29,544 nucleotides of DNA. It comes from CAZDSS01 sp964508185 (GTDB taxonomy: Bacteria; Pseudomonadota; Alphaproteobacteria; Sphingomonadales; Govanellaceae). The stretch lies in assembly GCA_964508185.1 (NCBI GenBank), contig CAZDSS010000024.1, positions 1 through 29,544 of the forward strand, given 5' to 3'. Below are positions 7,408-16,036 of the stretch, piece by piece. The notes below the pieces were generated by a model. The model saw only the letters and a list, made by a program, of their open reading frames with translations. It was not told where the DNA came from and ran no database searches. The stretch's first letter is position 1. Every line of letters begins with the position of its first letter. The position numbers and the translations under genes are program-made.

Positions 7408-10167
7408 GTGAAATACGGTAGTCTTTCGTCCGCGGGACGCTTCATGGGCAGCGCCTCGGCGCTTGTGCTCGTCATGGCGGCCGCATTGCCCGGCGCGGCG
7501 GGCGCACAGGGCATGATGCAGATCGAGGAGATCAATGTCACCTCGTCGCGCATCCAGCGCTCAGGTTTCGAGGCGCCGACGCCGGTGACCATGATCGGCA
7601 TGGAGGAGATGGAGCTTCGCGGCGTCACCAACGTCGCCGACATCATCAACGAGCTGCCGGGCTTCACCGGCTCGCGGACGCCCACATCCACCACCCTCAA
7701 TTCCCTGGGCAACGGCACCAACGCCCTCGACCTGCGCGGCCTCGGCACCAACCGCAACCTGGTGCTGGTGAACGGCCGCCGTCACGTGCCGGGCGACGAA
7801 TTCGGCAGCGTGGACCTCAACGTCATTCCGTCCCTCGCCATCCAGCGGGTGGAGGTGGTGACCGGCGGCGCCTCCGCCGCCTGGGGTTCGGACGCCATCT
7901 CGGGCGTCGTCAACATCATCTATGACAAGACCCTCGAAGGCCTGAAGTTCGAGGCGCAGTTCGGCATCGCCGGCGAAGGCGACGCCGAGAACTATCGTCT
8001 CTCCATGGCCTACGGCGCGCGCACGGCGGACGATCGCGGCCATGTGCTGATCGCCGCCGACTGGAACGACAACAAGGGCATCCCCTTCGCCACCGCCCGC
8101 AAATGGTCCAACCTCCATCCGGGGATCCTGCAGAACCCGGCGGATACCGGCCCCAACGACGGCATCCCGGCGTTCCGCATGGTGACCAACGCCAAGCTGT
8201 TCCTCGGCTCGCCGAACGGCGTGACCCTGCCCGGCGGCCCGCTCGGCAATCTCGAATTCCTGCCCAATGGCCAGGTGGTGCCGCGCGAGCTCGGCGTCCT
8301 TGGCGGCGTCCTCATGGAAGGCGGCAGCGGCTCGACGCTCACCGACTTCGCGGCGCTTGCGATCCCCAACGAGCGCAAGAACGTTCTCGCCGCCTTCGAC
8401 TACAAGCTGACCGACAGCATCAATTTCTATTTCGAGGGCAACGCGTCCAAGTCGGATTCCGAAGGGGCGATGGTCACGTCCTTCTCCTTCGGCGTGCCGG
8501 TCTATTCGGGCAATCCCTTCCTGCCGCAGAGCGTCCAGGACATCATGGACGCCGAGAACATCTCGAGCTTCGATCTCTATCGCACCAATGACGAATTCGG
8601 CGCCATCACCTCGATCTCGTCCACGGACAACTACCGCTTCGTGGTCGGCTTCGACGGCACCTTCGCCAACAACTGGACCTGGGACATCTATTACCAGTAC
8701 GGGCGCACCGATTTCAGCAACCACCAGATCAACAACCTGATCCCGGGCAATCTGGCGCTCGCCATGGATGCGGTGCGGGATCCGGTGACCAACGAGATCG
8801 TCTGCCGCTCCGGCGCGCCCGGCTGCGTTCCCATCAACATGTTCGGCGCGGGCTCGCCGAGCGCCGAAGCCATCGAATACGTGACCGGCACCAGCATCTC
8901 GGAAACCCGGCTCAAGCAGCAGGTGGTGGCGGCGAGCGTCAGCGGCGAATTGTTCGACAACTGGGCGGGGGCGATCGCCACCACCGTCGGCGCCGAATAC
9001 CGCAAGGAATCCCTCCATCGCGAGGTGGACGATCTGTCCGCCCAGAGCGCCTTCCTCATCACCAACGCCCAGCCGCTCTCCGGCAGCTTCGACGTGAAGG
9101 AAGTGTTCGGCGAAGTGCTGGTGCCGCTCCTGTCCGAAGGCCCCCTCGGCCACGGCATGGAATTCAACGGCGCCGTCCGCTACACGGACTACAGCACCAG
9201 CGGCTCGGTGGTCACCTGGAAGGCGGGCCTCACTTATGAACCCACCAACGACCTCCGCTTCCGCGGCACGGTGTCGCGCGACATTCGCGCGCCCGCCATC
9301 GGCGAGGTCTTCCTGAAGACCCTGCTGCTGTTCGGGAACGTCGAGAACCCGTTCACCAACGGCCACGACTTCATCCAGGAACGCAACACCGGCAATGCGG
9401 ACCTGCAGGAAGAACGGGCCCTGACCAAGACGGTCGGCGTCGTCTATTCGCCGAACTGGCTCGATGGCCTGCAGCTGTCGGTGGACTGGTACGACATCGA
9501 CATCGACGACGCCATCAGCCAGATCTCGAGCCAGAGCATCGTCGACCGCTGCGGCGCGGGCGAGGCCGAGTTCTGCGACCTCATCACCTTCGGCCCCGGC
9601 CAGGTGATCCAGAGCGTGGAGAACAAGCTCCTCAATCTCGGCACCTACCGGGTGAAGGGCCTGGATTTCGAAGGCCGCTACATCACGAGCTTCGACAACG
9701 GCCACATGCTGGGCTTCAATTTCCTCGGCAGCTACGTCTATTCCAAGAAGATCGCGACGGACGGCACCAACCCGACGGACTATGCGGGTGAAGTGGGCCC
9801 GGTGAGCGGCTTCGGCCTGCCCAAATGGAAGGGCCGCGCGAGCGTCACCTACAGCGTCGGCCCGCTCGCCGTCCACAGCCAGGTCCGCTACATCGGCTCC
9901 GGCAAGTACGACATCACCGCCGGGCCCGAACAGCTTTCGGCCGAGGACAACAAGGTGGGCGCCGAGGCCTATCTCGACCTTTCCGCGCGCTACCAGCTGG
10001 AGATCGGCAGCGACCGCACGGTCGAGCTCTTCGGCGGCGTCAACAACGTGCTCGACAACGATCCGCCGCTCCTGCCCATCGATTTCATCGGGCCGACGGC
10101 GACGAACGCGGTCTTCTATGACGTGATCGGGCGTTACTTCTACGCCGGTGTCCGGGCAAAGTTCTGA
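7408..10167 (+). CDS. TonB-dependent outer-membrane receptor 1
   Basis: This 919-residue receptor is larger than the other two here. The GTG at 7408 is chosen because AGGGGAGAG lies six bases upstream and the product then starts with a signal peptide (MKYGSLSSAGRFMGSAS, hydrophobic core, AGA-Q cleavage near residue 33). A TonB-box-like EEINVTSSR (about 40-48) is followed by the plug domain, with DLRGLGTNRNLVLVNGRRHV and VEVVTGGASAAWGSDAISG. The beta-barrel ends in the usual aromatic-terminated strand, YFYAGVRAKF. The plug wording (LVLVNGRR) is the large-receptor type common in Sphingomonas, Caulobacter and Xanthomonas relatives, used for oligosaccharides, peptides and other bulky nutrients rather than only siderophores. 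An exported amidohydrolase and dipeptidase-like protein follow on the same strand. Confidence 0.93.
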   Translation: MKYGSLSSAGRFMGSASALVLVMAAALPGAAGAQGMMQIEEINVTSSRIQRSGFEAPTPVTMIGMEEMELRGVTNVADIINELPGFTGSRTPTSTTLNSLGNGTNALDLRGLGTNRNLVLVNGRRHVPGDEFGSVDLNVIPSLAIQRVEVVTGGASAAWGSDAISGVVNIIYDKTLEGLKFEAQFGIAGEGDAENYRLSMAYGARTADDRGHVLIAADWNDNKGIPFATARKWSNLHPGILQNPADTGPNDGIPAFRMVTNAKLFLGSPNGVTLPGGPLGNLEFLPNGQVVPRELGVLGGVLMEGGSGSTLTDFAALAIPNERKNVLAAFDYKLTDSINFYFEGNASKSDSEGAMVTSFSFGVPVYSGNPFLPQSVQDIMDAENISSFDLYRTNDEFGAITSISSTDNYRFVVGFDGTFANNWTWDIYYQYGRTDFSNHQINNLIPGNLALAMDAVRDPVTNEIVCRSGAPGCVPINMFGAGSPSAEAIEYVTGTSISETRLKQQVVAASVSGELFDNWAGAIATTVGAEYRKESLHREVDDLSAQSAFLITNAQPLSGSFDVKEVFGEVLVPLLSEGPLGHGMEFNGAVRYTDYSTSGSVVTWKAGLTYEPTNDLRFRGTVSRDIRAPAIGEVFLKTLLLFGNVENPFTNGHDFIQERNTGNADLQEERALTKTVGVVYSPNWLDGLQLSVDWYDIDIDDAISQISSQSIVDRCGAGEAEFCDLITFGPGQVIQSVENKLLNLGTYRVKGLDFEGRYITSFDNGHMLGFNFLGSYVYSKKIATDGTNPTDYAGEVGPVSGFGLPKWKGRASVTYSVGPLAVHSQVRYIGSGKYDITAGPEQLSAEDNKVGAEAYLDLSARYQLEIGSDRTVELFGGVNNVLDNDPPLLPIDFIGPTATNAVFYDVIGRYFYAGVRAKF

Positions 10168-10197
10168 TGCGGAGTTTGCGCGTGAGTTGATACTGAC

Positions 10198-10236
10198 GAT
10201 CTCGGCAGGGCCGCTCCCCCTGCCGGGATCTCTTTT
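10198..10236 (+). terminator. Intercistronic hairpin with T-run after TonB receptor 1
   Basis: A 13-base-pair stem (GATCTCGGCAGGG with CCCTGCCGGGATC, one G-U pair) and a seven-base loop are followed by TCTTTTC. It lies between the receptor stop and the amidohydrolase start, so it could be a partial terminator or attenuator that sets receptor mRNA above enzyme mRNA, or an mRNA 3'-end stabiliser. Confidence 0.7.
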
Positions 10237-10250
10237 CGGGAGGTCGAGGG

Positions 10251-11705
10251 ATGAAACAGGGCGGCAGAATTCTTCGTGCATTGCTGGCGCTGGGGGCGCT
10301 CTTCCTGCCCCTCGCTGCGGGCGCGGCCGAGGCGCAGCAATATGACCTCGTGATCGCCAACGGCCGGGTGATCGATCCCGAAAGCGGCCTCGACGCCGTG
10401 CGCCATGTGGGGATCGTCAAGGACCGCATCGCGGCGGTATCGGACAAACCCCTCGATGGCCGGGAGGTGGTGGACGCCAAAGGTCTCGTGGTCGCGCCGG
10501 GCTTCATCGATCTCCATGCCCACGGCCAGAACCTGCCGTCCCAGACCTATCAGGTGCGGGATGGCGTCACCACGGCGCTTGAACTGGAGGGCGGAATCCA
10601 TCCCCTGCCCCCGGCCCTTGCGGCGCGCGAGGGCAAGGCGCTCATCAATTACGGCTACTCGGCCGGCTATGGCGACATCCGCGTGTTGGTCAAGGACAAG
10701 GATCTGAAGCGCGCCTTCCATGAGGAAGCGACGGCGGAGGAGCGCGCGCGCATCTTCGCGCTCGTGGAGGAAGACATCGCCAACGGCGCGATGGGGATCG
10801 GCCTTCCCCTCGATTACCTGTCCCGCGGCGTGAACGAGGCCGAGCTCGAGGGCCTGTTCCGCATCGCGGCCAGGCACAAGATGCCGCTCTTCATCCATAT
10901 CCGCATGTCGGACGATGCGTCCGACCCGAGCGGCTTCGCGGAGCTCATCGAGATGAGCCGCCGGACCGGCGCCCCCTTCCACATGGTCCATATCGTCAGC
11001 ACCGGCCTGCAGCGGGTGCCCCTCTATCTCGAGATGATGGAGAAGGCGCGGGCCGATGGGCTTGACGTCACCACCGAGCTCTATCCCTACACGGCGGGCT
11101 CCACCGGCATCAATTCCGGCATCTTCGACCATGACTGGCAGCGCAAGTTCGGCGTGTCCTATGACGCCATCGAATGGCCGCCCACGGGCGAGCGCTTCCG
11201 CGACAAGGCGATGTGGGACGAATATCGGGCGAAATATCCCGACGGCACCATCATCATCCATGCCATGAAGGAAGAATGGGTGGAGCAGGCGCTGCGTCAT
11301 CCGGGCGTCATGATCGCGTCCGACGGCATGCCCATCGAGCGTCTCGACGAGCGCGCCCATCCCCGCGGCATGGGCACCTTCTCCCGCGTTCTCGGCCATT
11401 ACGTGCGGGAGAAAAAGGTCATCAGCCTCGCCGACGCCATATCCCGCATGACCCTGCTGCCCGCAAAACGGCTCGAATCCTTCACTCCCGCCATGAAGCG
11501 GAAGGGCCGGATCAGCGTCGGTGCGGATGCCGACGTCACCATCTTCGATCCCGAGCGGGTGATCGACAAGGCGACCTTCGCCGAGCCCAACCAGTTCGCG
11601 GAAGGGATCGCCCATGTGCTGGTCGCCGGACAGTTCGTGGTGCGCGACGGCGATCTCGTGCCCGACAGCTTCCCGGGGCGCCCCATCAGCACCCGCAGCC
11701 AGTGA
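10251..11705 (+). CDS. Exported amidohydrolase, D-aminoacylase/dihydroorotase-like
   Basis: This 484-residue metal-dependent hydrolase has a Sec signal peptide (ILRALLALGALFLPLAAGA, cleavage near residue 28), so it probably acts in the periplasm. The amidohydrolase barrel is marked by FIDLHAH (His89, His91), His216 in FIHIRM, His247 in MVHIVST and Asp358 in IASDGMP. Positions and spacing resemble N-acyl-D-amino-acid deacylases, which free D-amino acids from acyl groups. Their GNCG motif is replaced by LEGG (about 112-115), so the bridging ligand and substrate may differ. Start ATG 10251 follows GAGG. It sits between TonB receptor 1 and an M19-like gene, suggesting successive cleavage of the receptor's cargo. 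The C-terminal part (VGADADVTIFDPERV) is the usual small beta domain. Confidence 0.82.
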   Translation: MKQGGRILRALLALGALFLPLAAGAAEAQQYDLVIANGRVIDPESGLDAVRHVGIVKDRIAAVSDKPLDGREVVDAKGLVVAPGFIDLHAHGQNLPSQTYQVRDGVTTALELEGGIHPLPPALAAREGKALINYGYSAGYGDIRVLVKDKDLKRAFHEEATAEERARIFALVEEDIANGAMGIGLPLDYLSRGVNEAELEGLFRIAARHKMPLFIHIRMSDDASDPSGFAELIEMSRRTGAPFHMVHIVSTGLQRVPLYLEMMEKARADGLDVTTELYPYTAGSTGINSGIFDHDWQRKFGVSYDAIEWPPTGERFRDKAMWDEYRAKYPDGTIIIHAMKEEWVEQALRHPGVMIASDGMPIERLDERAHPRGMGTFSRVLGHYVREKKVISLADAISRMTLLPAKRLESFTPAMKRKGRISVGADADVTIFDPERVIDKATFAEPNQFAEGIAHVLVAGQFVVRDGDLVPDSFPGRPISTRSQ

Positions 11706-11746
11706 CCAATGTCCGATAAACGGCGAAAACAAGGGGAGAAGGAACC

Positions 11747-12937
11747 ATGACGAAGACCAACGGCGCGGACGTGAAGCGCAGCATCGGGCGCCGCAGCCTG
11801 CTGAAGGGAGCCCTGCTCGCGGGCGCGGGCATGATCGCGGCGCCCATGATCAATCGCGGCAGCTATCAGCTCTTCGCCGCCACCACGCGGCGCTATTCCA
11901 AGCGCGCGGTGGATCTGGTGCGGGAATCCCTCGTCATCGACATGCTGTCGCTCTTCGACATGGGCAAGATCTTCACCGCCATGGAGGAAGGCACGGATCC
12001 CCTGAAATTCACCAAAGAGGAACTCCAGGTGGTGAAGGATTCCGGGATCCGGGTGTTCCACCCGGCGGTGGGCCTCGGCGGTCCCACGGTCTATGAGGAC
12101 GCCCTCGAATTCATGGGCGCCTATAACGGCCTTGCGGCCGAGCATCCCGATCTCGTCATGCGCGTCGACAGCATGAAGGATTTCGATGCGCTGGAGAAGA
12201 ACGGCAAGATCGGCTTCATCCTCGGGCTCCAGAACTCCGACCATTTCCGCACCGTCGACGACGTGCGCCGGTTCTATCATCTGGGGCAACGGGTGTCGCA
12301 GCTCACCTACAACAGCCAGAACCTCATCGCCGGCGGCTCCACCGACCGGATCGACGGCGGGATCAGCGATTTCGGGGCGGAGATCGTCGCCGCCATGAAC
12401 GAGGTCGGGATGGTGGTGGACGTCTCCCATTGCGGTGATCGGACGACGCTGGATGCCTTCGAGATCTCGAAGAAGCCCGTGCTCATCACCCATTCCAACG
12501 CCCGCGCCCTGGCGCCGGGGCATCCCCGCTGCAAGACCGACGAAGCGATCAGGAAGATGGCGGCGAAGGGCGGCGTCATGGGCATCACGGCGGTCCGCAA
12601 CTTCGTCAAGAACGAGGAGCCGACCACCATCGAGGATTACGTCAACCACATCGACCATGTGGCGAAGCTCGTGGGCATCGAGCATGTGGGGATCGGCACG
12701 GATTCCGACCTCAAGGGCTACGACGCCCTGCCGCCCAAGATCTATGCGATGCTGCGCGAGGGCTACAAGTCCAGCTACGCCTTCCGCGACAAGATCGACA
12801 TCGAGGGCATGGACCATCCCCAGAAGATGTTCGACCTTACCGAAGCGCTCATCCGCCGCGGCTACAGCAACGACAACATTCGCGCCGTCCTCGGCGGCAA
12901 TTTCCGGCGGGCGCTGGGAGAGATCTGGGCCTCCTGA
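11747..12937 (+). CDS. Tat-exported M19 membrane-dipeptidase-like protein with altered metal site
   Basis: This 396-residue protein has a twin-arginine signal (RRSLLKGALLAGAG, residues 15-28) and so folds before export. It belongs to peptidase M19 (renal dipeptidase fold), whose members cut dipeptides, often with a D-residue in second place. Matching parts are VDVSH (His228), ITHSNARALAPGHPR (His249, His259) and IGTDSD (Asp319). The N-terminal metal motif HxD is absent: the equivalent stretch reads VIDMLSLFD. The bridging glutamate of the GxEG motif appears as Gln162 (LGLQNSD). Only one of the two metal sites seems intact, so it may be mononuclear, have another activity or be inactive. SD GGGGAGAAGGA precedes the ATG. 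It is the last gene before a strong terminator. Confidence 0.85.
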   Translation: MTKTNGADVKRSIGRRSLLKGALLAGAGMIAAPMINRGSYQLFAATTRRYSKRAVDLVRESLVIDMLSLFDMGKIFTAMEEGTDPLKFTKEELQVVKDSGIRVFHPAVGLGGPTVYEDALEFMGAYNGLAAEHPDLVMRVDSMKDFDALEKNGKIGFILGLQNSDHFRTVDDVRRFYHLGQRVSQLTYNSQNLIAGGSTDRIDGGISDFGAEIVAAMNEVGMVVDVSHCGDRTTLDAFEISKKPVLITHSNARALAPGHPRCKTDEAIRKMAAKGGVMGITAVRNFVKNEEPTTIEDYVNHIDHVAKLVGIEHVGIGTDSDLKGYDALPPKIYAMLREGYKSSYAFRDKIDIEGMDHPQKMFDLTEALIRRGYSNDNIRAVLGGNFRRALGEIWAS

Positions 12938-12973
12938 CCGGCAATACGCCTTTTCATCACGACGCCTCTCACG

Positions 12974-13009
12974 GGCCGCGCGGATCCGCTCCGCGCGGCC
13001 GAATTTTTT
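12974..13009 (+). terminator. Rho-independent terminator after the dipeptidase-like gene
   Basis: A perfect 10-base-pair stem, GGCCGCGCGG / CCGCGCGGCC, with a seven-base loop, is followed by GAATTTTTT. It begins 36 bases after the stop and closes the TonB receptor 1 unit. Confidence 0.9.
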
Positions 13010-13076
13010 GGGCTTCGCTCCCGGAACGTTGCGCGCAAGGCAACAAAATACATCGCGCCCTGGGATTGAACCCGGC

Positions 13077-13089
13077 CCTGTGTCACAGG
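13077..13089. promoter_or_regulatory. Palindrome CCTGTGTCACAGG upstream of the SnoaL-like gene
   Basis: A perfect 13-base palindrome (six-base arms, central T) lies 92 bases before the SnoaL-like start, with TTGAAC (13066-13071) just upstream as a possible -35 box. The 12938-13181 gap holds this and the terminator. It may be an operator or a small hairpin; no second copy was noticed. Confidence 0.3.
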
Positions 13090-13181
13090 AAAGTATGAGG
13101 ACAAGCAAAAGCCCCTGGGACAACGGGGCCGCCCCGAGGATGACGCCGCCGGCCCTCTTCCGCGGCACGGGAGGAACAGAC

Positions 13182-13676
13182 ATGACTTTCTTCAAGCGTA
13201 TTCTGGTAACTGTCGCGATCCTGCTCGGCCTTGGCTTCGGCCCCGCGGCGGCGCCTGTGCGCGCCGAAGCGGCGCAGGGACAGGAAACGGTCCTCGTCCA
13301 GATGTTCCGCTGGTGGAACGCCGCGATCCAGGACCCCGACGGCTTCACCCGCGAGGCCTTCGGTCGCTACTTCACCGAGGACGGCGCCATCATGATCAAC
13401 GGCAAGGTGGCGGTCAAAGGCCTCGACGATCTCGTCACCCATTTCCGCGCCATCCAGAAGCGCGTTGAATATGTGGAGATCGTCGTGCCGTTCGAGGAGG
13501 AATTCGTCTCGGCCTCCGGCGACCGGATCTTCACCTACCACCTCATCAAGTCGCGGGCCGACGGCAAGGACGGCCTCATGCATGCCATGGGCTATGCCGA
13601 CATCCGCGACGGCAAGATCGCGCTCATCCATCTGGTGCGCGCGGAGGCCGAACCGGAATCCGCCGGGAGCAAGTAA
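13182..13676 (+). CDS. Exported SnoaL/DUF4440-like NTF2-fold protein
   Basis: This 164-residue protein has a Sec signal peptide (FFKRILVTVAILLGLGF, cleavage near residue 28-30) and a compact NTF2-like domain of the ketosteroid-isomerase/SnoaL class. Features seen are MFRWWNAAIQ, FGRYFTEDGAIMINGK, GLDDLVTHFRAIQ and a closing HAMGYADIRDGKIALIH, the usual strand-helix order with a final ligand-facing sheet. Such folds bind or isomerise small hydrophobic molecules; many exported ones have no known activity. The ATG at 13182 is preferred over the longer open frame upstream, which crosses the terminator region, because GGGAGGAA precedes it. It starts the unit containing TonB receptor 2 and the DUF885 gene, so it may bind the imported compound in the periplasm. 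Confidence 0.75.
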   Translation: MTFFKRILVTVAILLGLGFGPAAAPVRAEAAQGQETVLVQMFRWWNAAIQDPDGFTREAFGRYFTEDGAIMINGKVAVKGLDDLVTHFRAIQKRVEYVEIVVPFEEEFVSASGDRIFTYHLIKSRADGKDGLMHAMGYADIRDGKIALIHLVRAEAEPESAGSK

Positions 13677-13689
13677 GGACCGGTTGAAA

Positions 13690-13709
13690 GGGCGCGATCG
13701 CCCCCTTTT
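13690..13709 (+). terminator. Weak hairpin with T-run between the SnoaL-like gene and receptor 2
   Basis: GGGCG, loop CGAT, CGCCC, then CCTTTT, 14 bases after the SnoaL-like stop. The stem is only five base pairs. A second GC-rich self-complementary stretch (GGCCGGC near 13720, GCCGGCC near 13748) follows. It may attenuate transcription or fold the receptor leader. Confidence 0.35.
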
Positions 13710-13789
13710 CGGCGCTTATGGCCGGCCTCCGCGCGGAAAGGCGGCCGCCGGCCCGCCAAAAACAACGAACATAACGTCAGGAGATGGAA

Positions 13790-16036
13790 ATGACTCACAT
13801 CGCCCGCATGCGCATGGGGAGACTGGCCCTGTGCTCGACCACGGCTCTGGCCGTTCTGCTGCCGCTCGCCGCGCCCGCGGCCTTCGCCCAGGACGGCGGC
13901 CGCACCATGCTCGAGGAAATCACCGTCACGGCGCAGCGCCGCGAACAGAGCCTGCGCGACGTGCCGATCAGCGTCACGGCCTTCAACGCCGATCTCATCA
14001 CCCGCGCCAATTTCCAGAGCGTCGATGACTACTTCTCGGTGACGCCGAACGTGAGCTTCACCTCGAGCGGCTCCCGCGACCGCAAGGATCTGAGCATCCG
14101 CGGCGTGACCAACCAGCTGTCCACGGACAACAACATCCGCCCCAACACCTTTGGCTTCTATATCGACGAATTCAACGTGGCGGCGGGCACCGCCAACCCG
14201 CAGGTGGTGGATATCGAGCGCATCGAGATCCTGCGCGGGCCCCAGGGCACCTATTTCGGCCGCAACGCGGTAGGCGGCGCCATCAACATCACCACCAAGC
14301 AGCCCCACCAGGAATTCGAGCTTGAAGGCTCCATCGCCTATGAAAGCTTCGACACCATCGACACCCACGCCATCATCAACGTGCCGGTGGTGAGCGACAA
14401 GCTGGCGCTCCGCGTCGTCGGCCGCTATGCGGAAAGCGACGGCAACATCAAGAACATCAACCCCATCGGGGGCGGCAACGATTCGACCTACAAGTACGGC
14501 AAGGCCATCCTCCGCTTCACGCCGAACGAGCGCCTGACCATCGATCTCACCGGCGCCTATACGGACGAGGTGGTGGGGATGCGCGAAGGCGTGCCTTCGG
14601 GCGTGCTGGCGCCGTTCTCGCGCAATCTCTATTTCGGTGGCGATCCCAACGCGGTGGCGGATCCCGACGGCGTCGGCTTCTGGCCCCGGAACACCAACCG
14701 GGTCAACTTCAACCGCAAGCAGAGCGTCGGCACGGAGTTCTATTACCTCACCGGCCGCATCCGCTACGAGGCGGACAGCTTCGCCATCACCAGCATCACC
14801 GGCTATATCGACAGCAAGGGCTTCCTCGAAGGGGACATCGACGGGTCGAGCAAGGACCTGTTCTATGAAACCAAGCCCATCAAGCGCGACAGCCTGAGCC
14901 AGGAACTGCGCGTCCAGTCGCTGAGCGAGGGGCCGTTCGAATGGACCATCGGCGCCATGGCGGCGCGCGACCGCGGCAATACGGACCAGGTCACCTGGGC
15001 CGGCGCGGACAATCCCTTCAGCCTGCCCGAAGGCTTCGCCGTCACCTCCACCTACAGCGACGGCAAGTCCGAAAGCTATGCGGTGTTCGGCGAAGGGGTG
15101 TGGCATGCCAACGAGCGCCTGTCGGTGACCCTCGGCGCCCGCTACACCCATGAAAAGCAGGACGTGATGCAGTACAACACGTCCAACGGCGAGATCAACA
15201 ACAAGGTCGACGACAGCGCAAGCTTCAACGACTTCTCGCCGCGCCTTTCGGTCAATTACGTGTTCTCCGACGAGCTCAACGGCTATGCCACCATCTCCCG
15301 CGGCTTCAAGGCGGGCGGCGTGCAGATCAATCCCAATCTCGAGGATACGTCCTATGACCCCGAAACCCTCATCAACTACGAGGTGGGCCTGAAGGGCGAA
15401 TTCTTCGACCGGCGTCTGCGCGTCAATGCGGCGGCCTTCTACATGGACTGGAAGGACCTGCAGACCGAATTCGCCTTCGGCGTCGTGGACGAGAACAACG
15501 TCATCACCTTCGTGTCAGGGATCGAGAACGCGGCGTCGGCCCGCAGCTACGGTCTCGAGCTCGAGGCCCAGGCGCTCATCACGCCGGAGCTCGTCATCGG
15601 CGGCGGCGTCGGCTACCTCAATTCGAAGTTCAAGGATTACGAGGACGCCTTCGTCGAGAACCAGATCGTGGATCTCAGCGGCGAAAGGATGCCGAACGCG
15701 CCCAAATGGACGCTGAACGCAAGCGCCGAATACACGACGCAGATCTTCAACGACCTGAGCGGCTTCATCCGCGCCGAATGGTTCTACCGGAGCGGCATCG
15801 TCGCCAGCAAGAGCGGTCTCATCTTCACCGGCTTCCCCTGGCAGGTGCCGAGCTACAACAGCACCAACCTGCGGGTGGGCGTCGAAGGGGAAACCTTCAG
15901 CCTCGTCGGCTATGTGGAGAACCTTTTCGACAAGAAGTACTTTACCAATGCCTACGAGAAGGCTTTCATCGGCGGTATCCATCTTGAACCCTCGAAGCAG
16001 GTGTTCGGCATCCGCCTGACCATGAAGACCAACTGA
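13790..16036 (+). CDS. TonB-dependent outer-membrane receptor 2
   Basis: This 748-residue receptor has a signal peptide (RLALCSTTALAVLLPLAAP, AFA-Q cleavage at about residue 33) and a TonB box EEITVTAQR (about 42-50). The plug follows with RDVPISVTAFNADL and IERIEILRGPQGTYFGRNA, the standard pattern of 700-800-residue receptors for siderophores, vitamins and other small ligands. The barrel ends VFGIRLTMKTN rather than in a terminal aromatic, which is slightly atypical. ATG 13790 is chosen over ATG 13784 because AGGAGA lies five bases before it. Its stop overlaps the DUF885 start (TGATG), so an outer-membrane receptor and an exported hydrolase-like protein are translationally coupled. Confidence 0.93.
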   Translation: MTHIARMRMGRLALCSTTALAVLLPLAAPAAFAQDGGRTMLEEITVTAQRREQSLRDVPISVTAFNADLITRANFQSVDDYFSVTPNVSFTSSGSRDRKDLSIRGVTNQLSTDNNIRPNTFGFYIDEFNVAAGTANPQVVDIERIEILRGPQGTYFGRNAVGGAINITTKQPHQEFELEGSIAYESFDTIDTHAIINVPVVSDKLALRVVGRYAESDGNIKNINPIGGGNDSTYKYGKAILRFTPNERLTIDLTGAYTDEVVGMREGVPSGVLAPFSRNLYFGGDPNAVADPDGVGFWPRNTNRVNFNRKQSVGTEFYYLTGRIRYEADSFAITSITGYIDSKGFLEGDIDGSSKDLFYETKPIKRDSLSQELRVQSLSEGPFEWTIGAMAARDRGNTDQVTWAGADNPFSLPEGFAVTSTYSDGKSESYAVFGEGVWHANERLSVTLGARYTHEKQDVMQYNTSNGEINNKVDDSASFNDFSPRLSVNYVFSDELNGYATISRGFKAGGVQINPNLEDTSYDPETLINYEVGLKGEFFDRRLRVNAAAFYMDWKDLQTEFAFGVVDENNVITFVSGIENAASARSYGLELEAQALITPELVIGGGVGYLNSKFKDYEDAFVENQIVDLSGERMPNAPKWTLNASAEYTTQIFNDLSGFIRAEWFYRSGIVASKSGLIFTGFPWQVPSYNSTNLRVGVEGETFSLVGYVENLFDKKYFTNAYEKAFIGGIHLEPSKQVFGIRLTMKTN

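Noticed and set aside
7561..10281. A long minus-strand open frame opposite receptor 1
   Set aside because: Same composition signs of an antisense shadow; the plus strand encodes a complete receptor with signal peptide, plug and barrel.
13061..13078. A tRNA T-arm-like stretch on the minus strand (GGGTTCAATCCC)
   Set aside because: The T-stem has a mismatch and no matching acceptor, D-arm or anticodon arm is found upstream; it is likely chance.
12435..13181. An upstream extension of the SnoaL-like frame to 12435
   Set aside because: It would run out of frame through the dipeptidase-like gene and the terminator; ATG 13182 has a strong ribosome-binding site and gives a signal peptide.
13592..15151. 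A long minus-strand open frame opposite the SnoaL-like gene and receptor 2
   Set aside because: No recognisable motif, no ribosome-binding site noticed, and full overlap with convincing genes.
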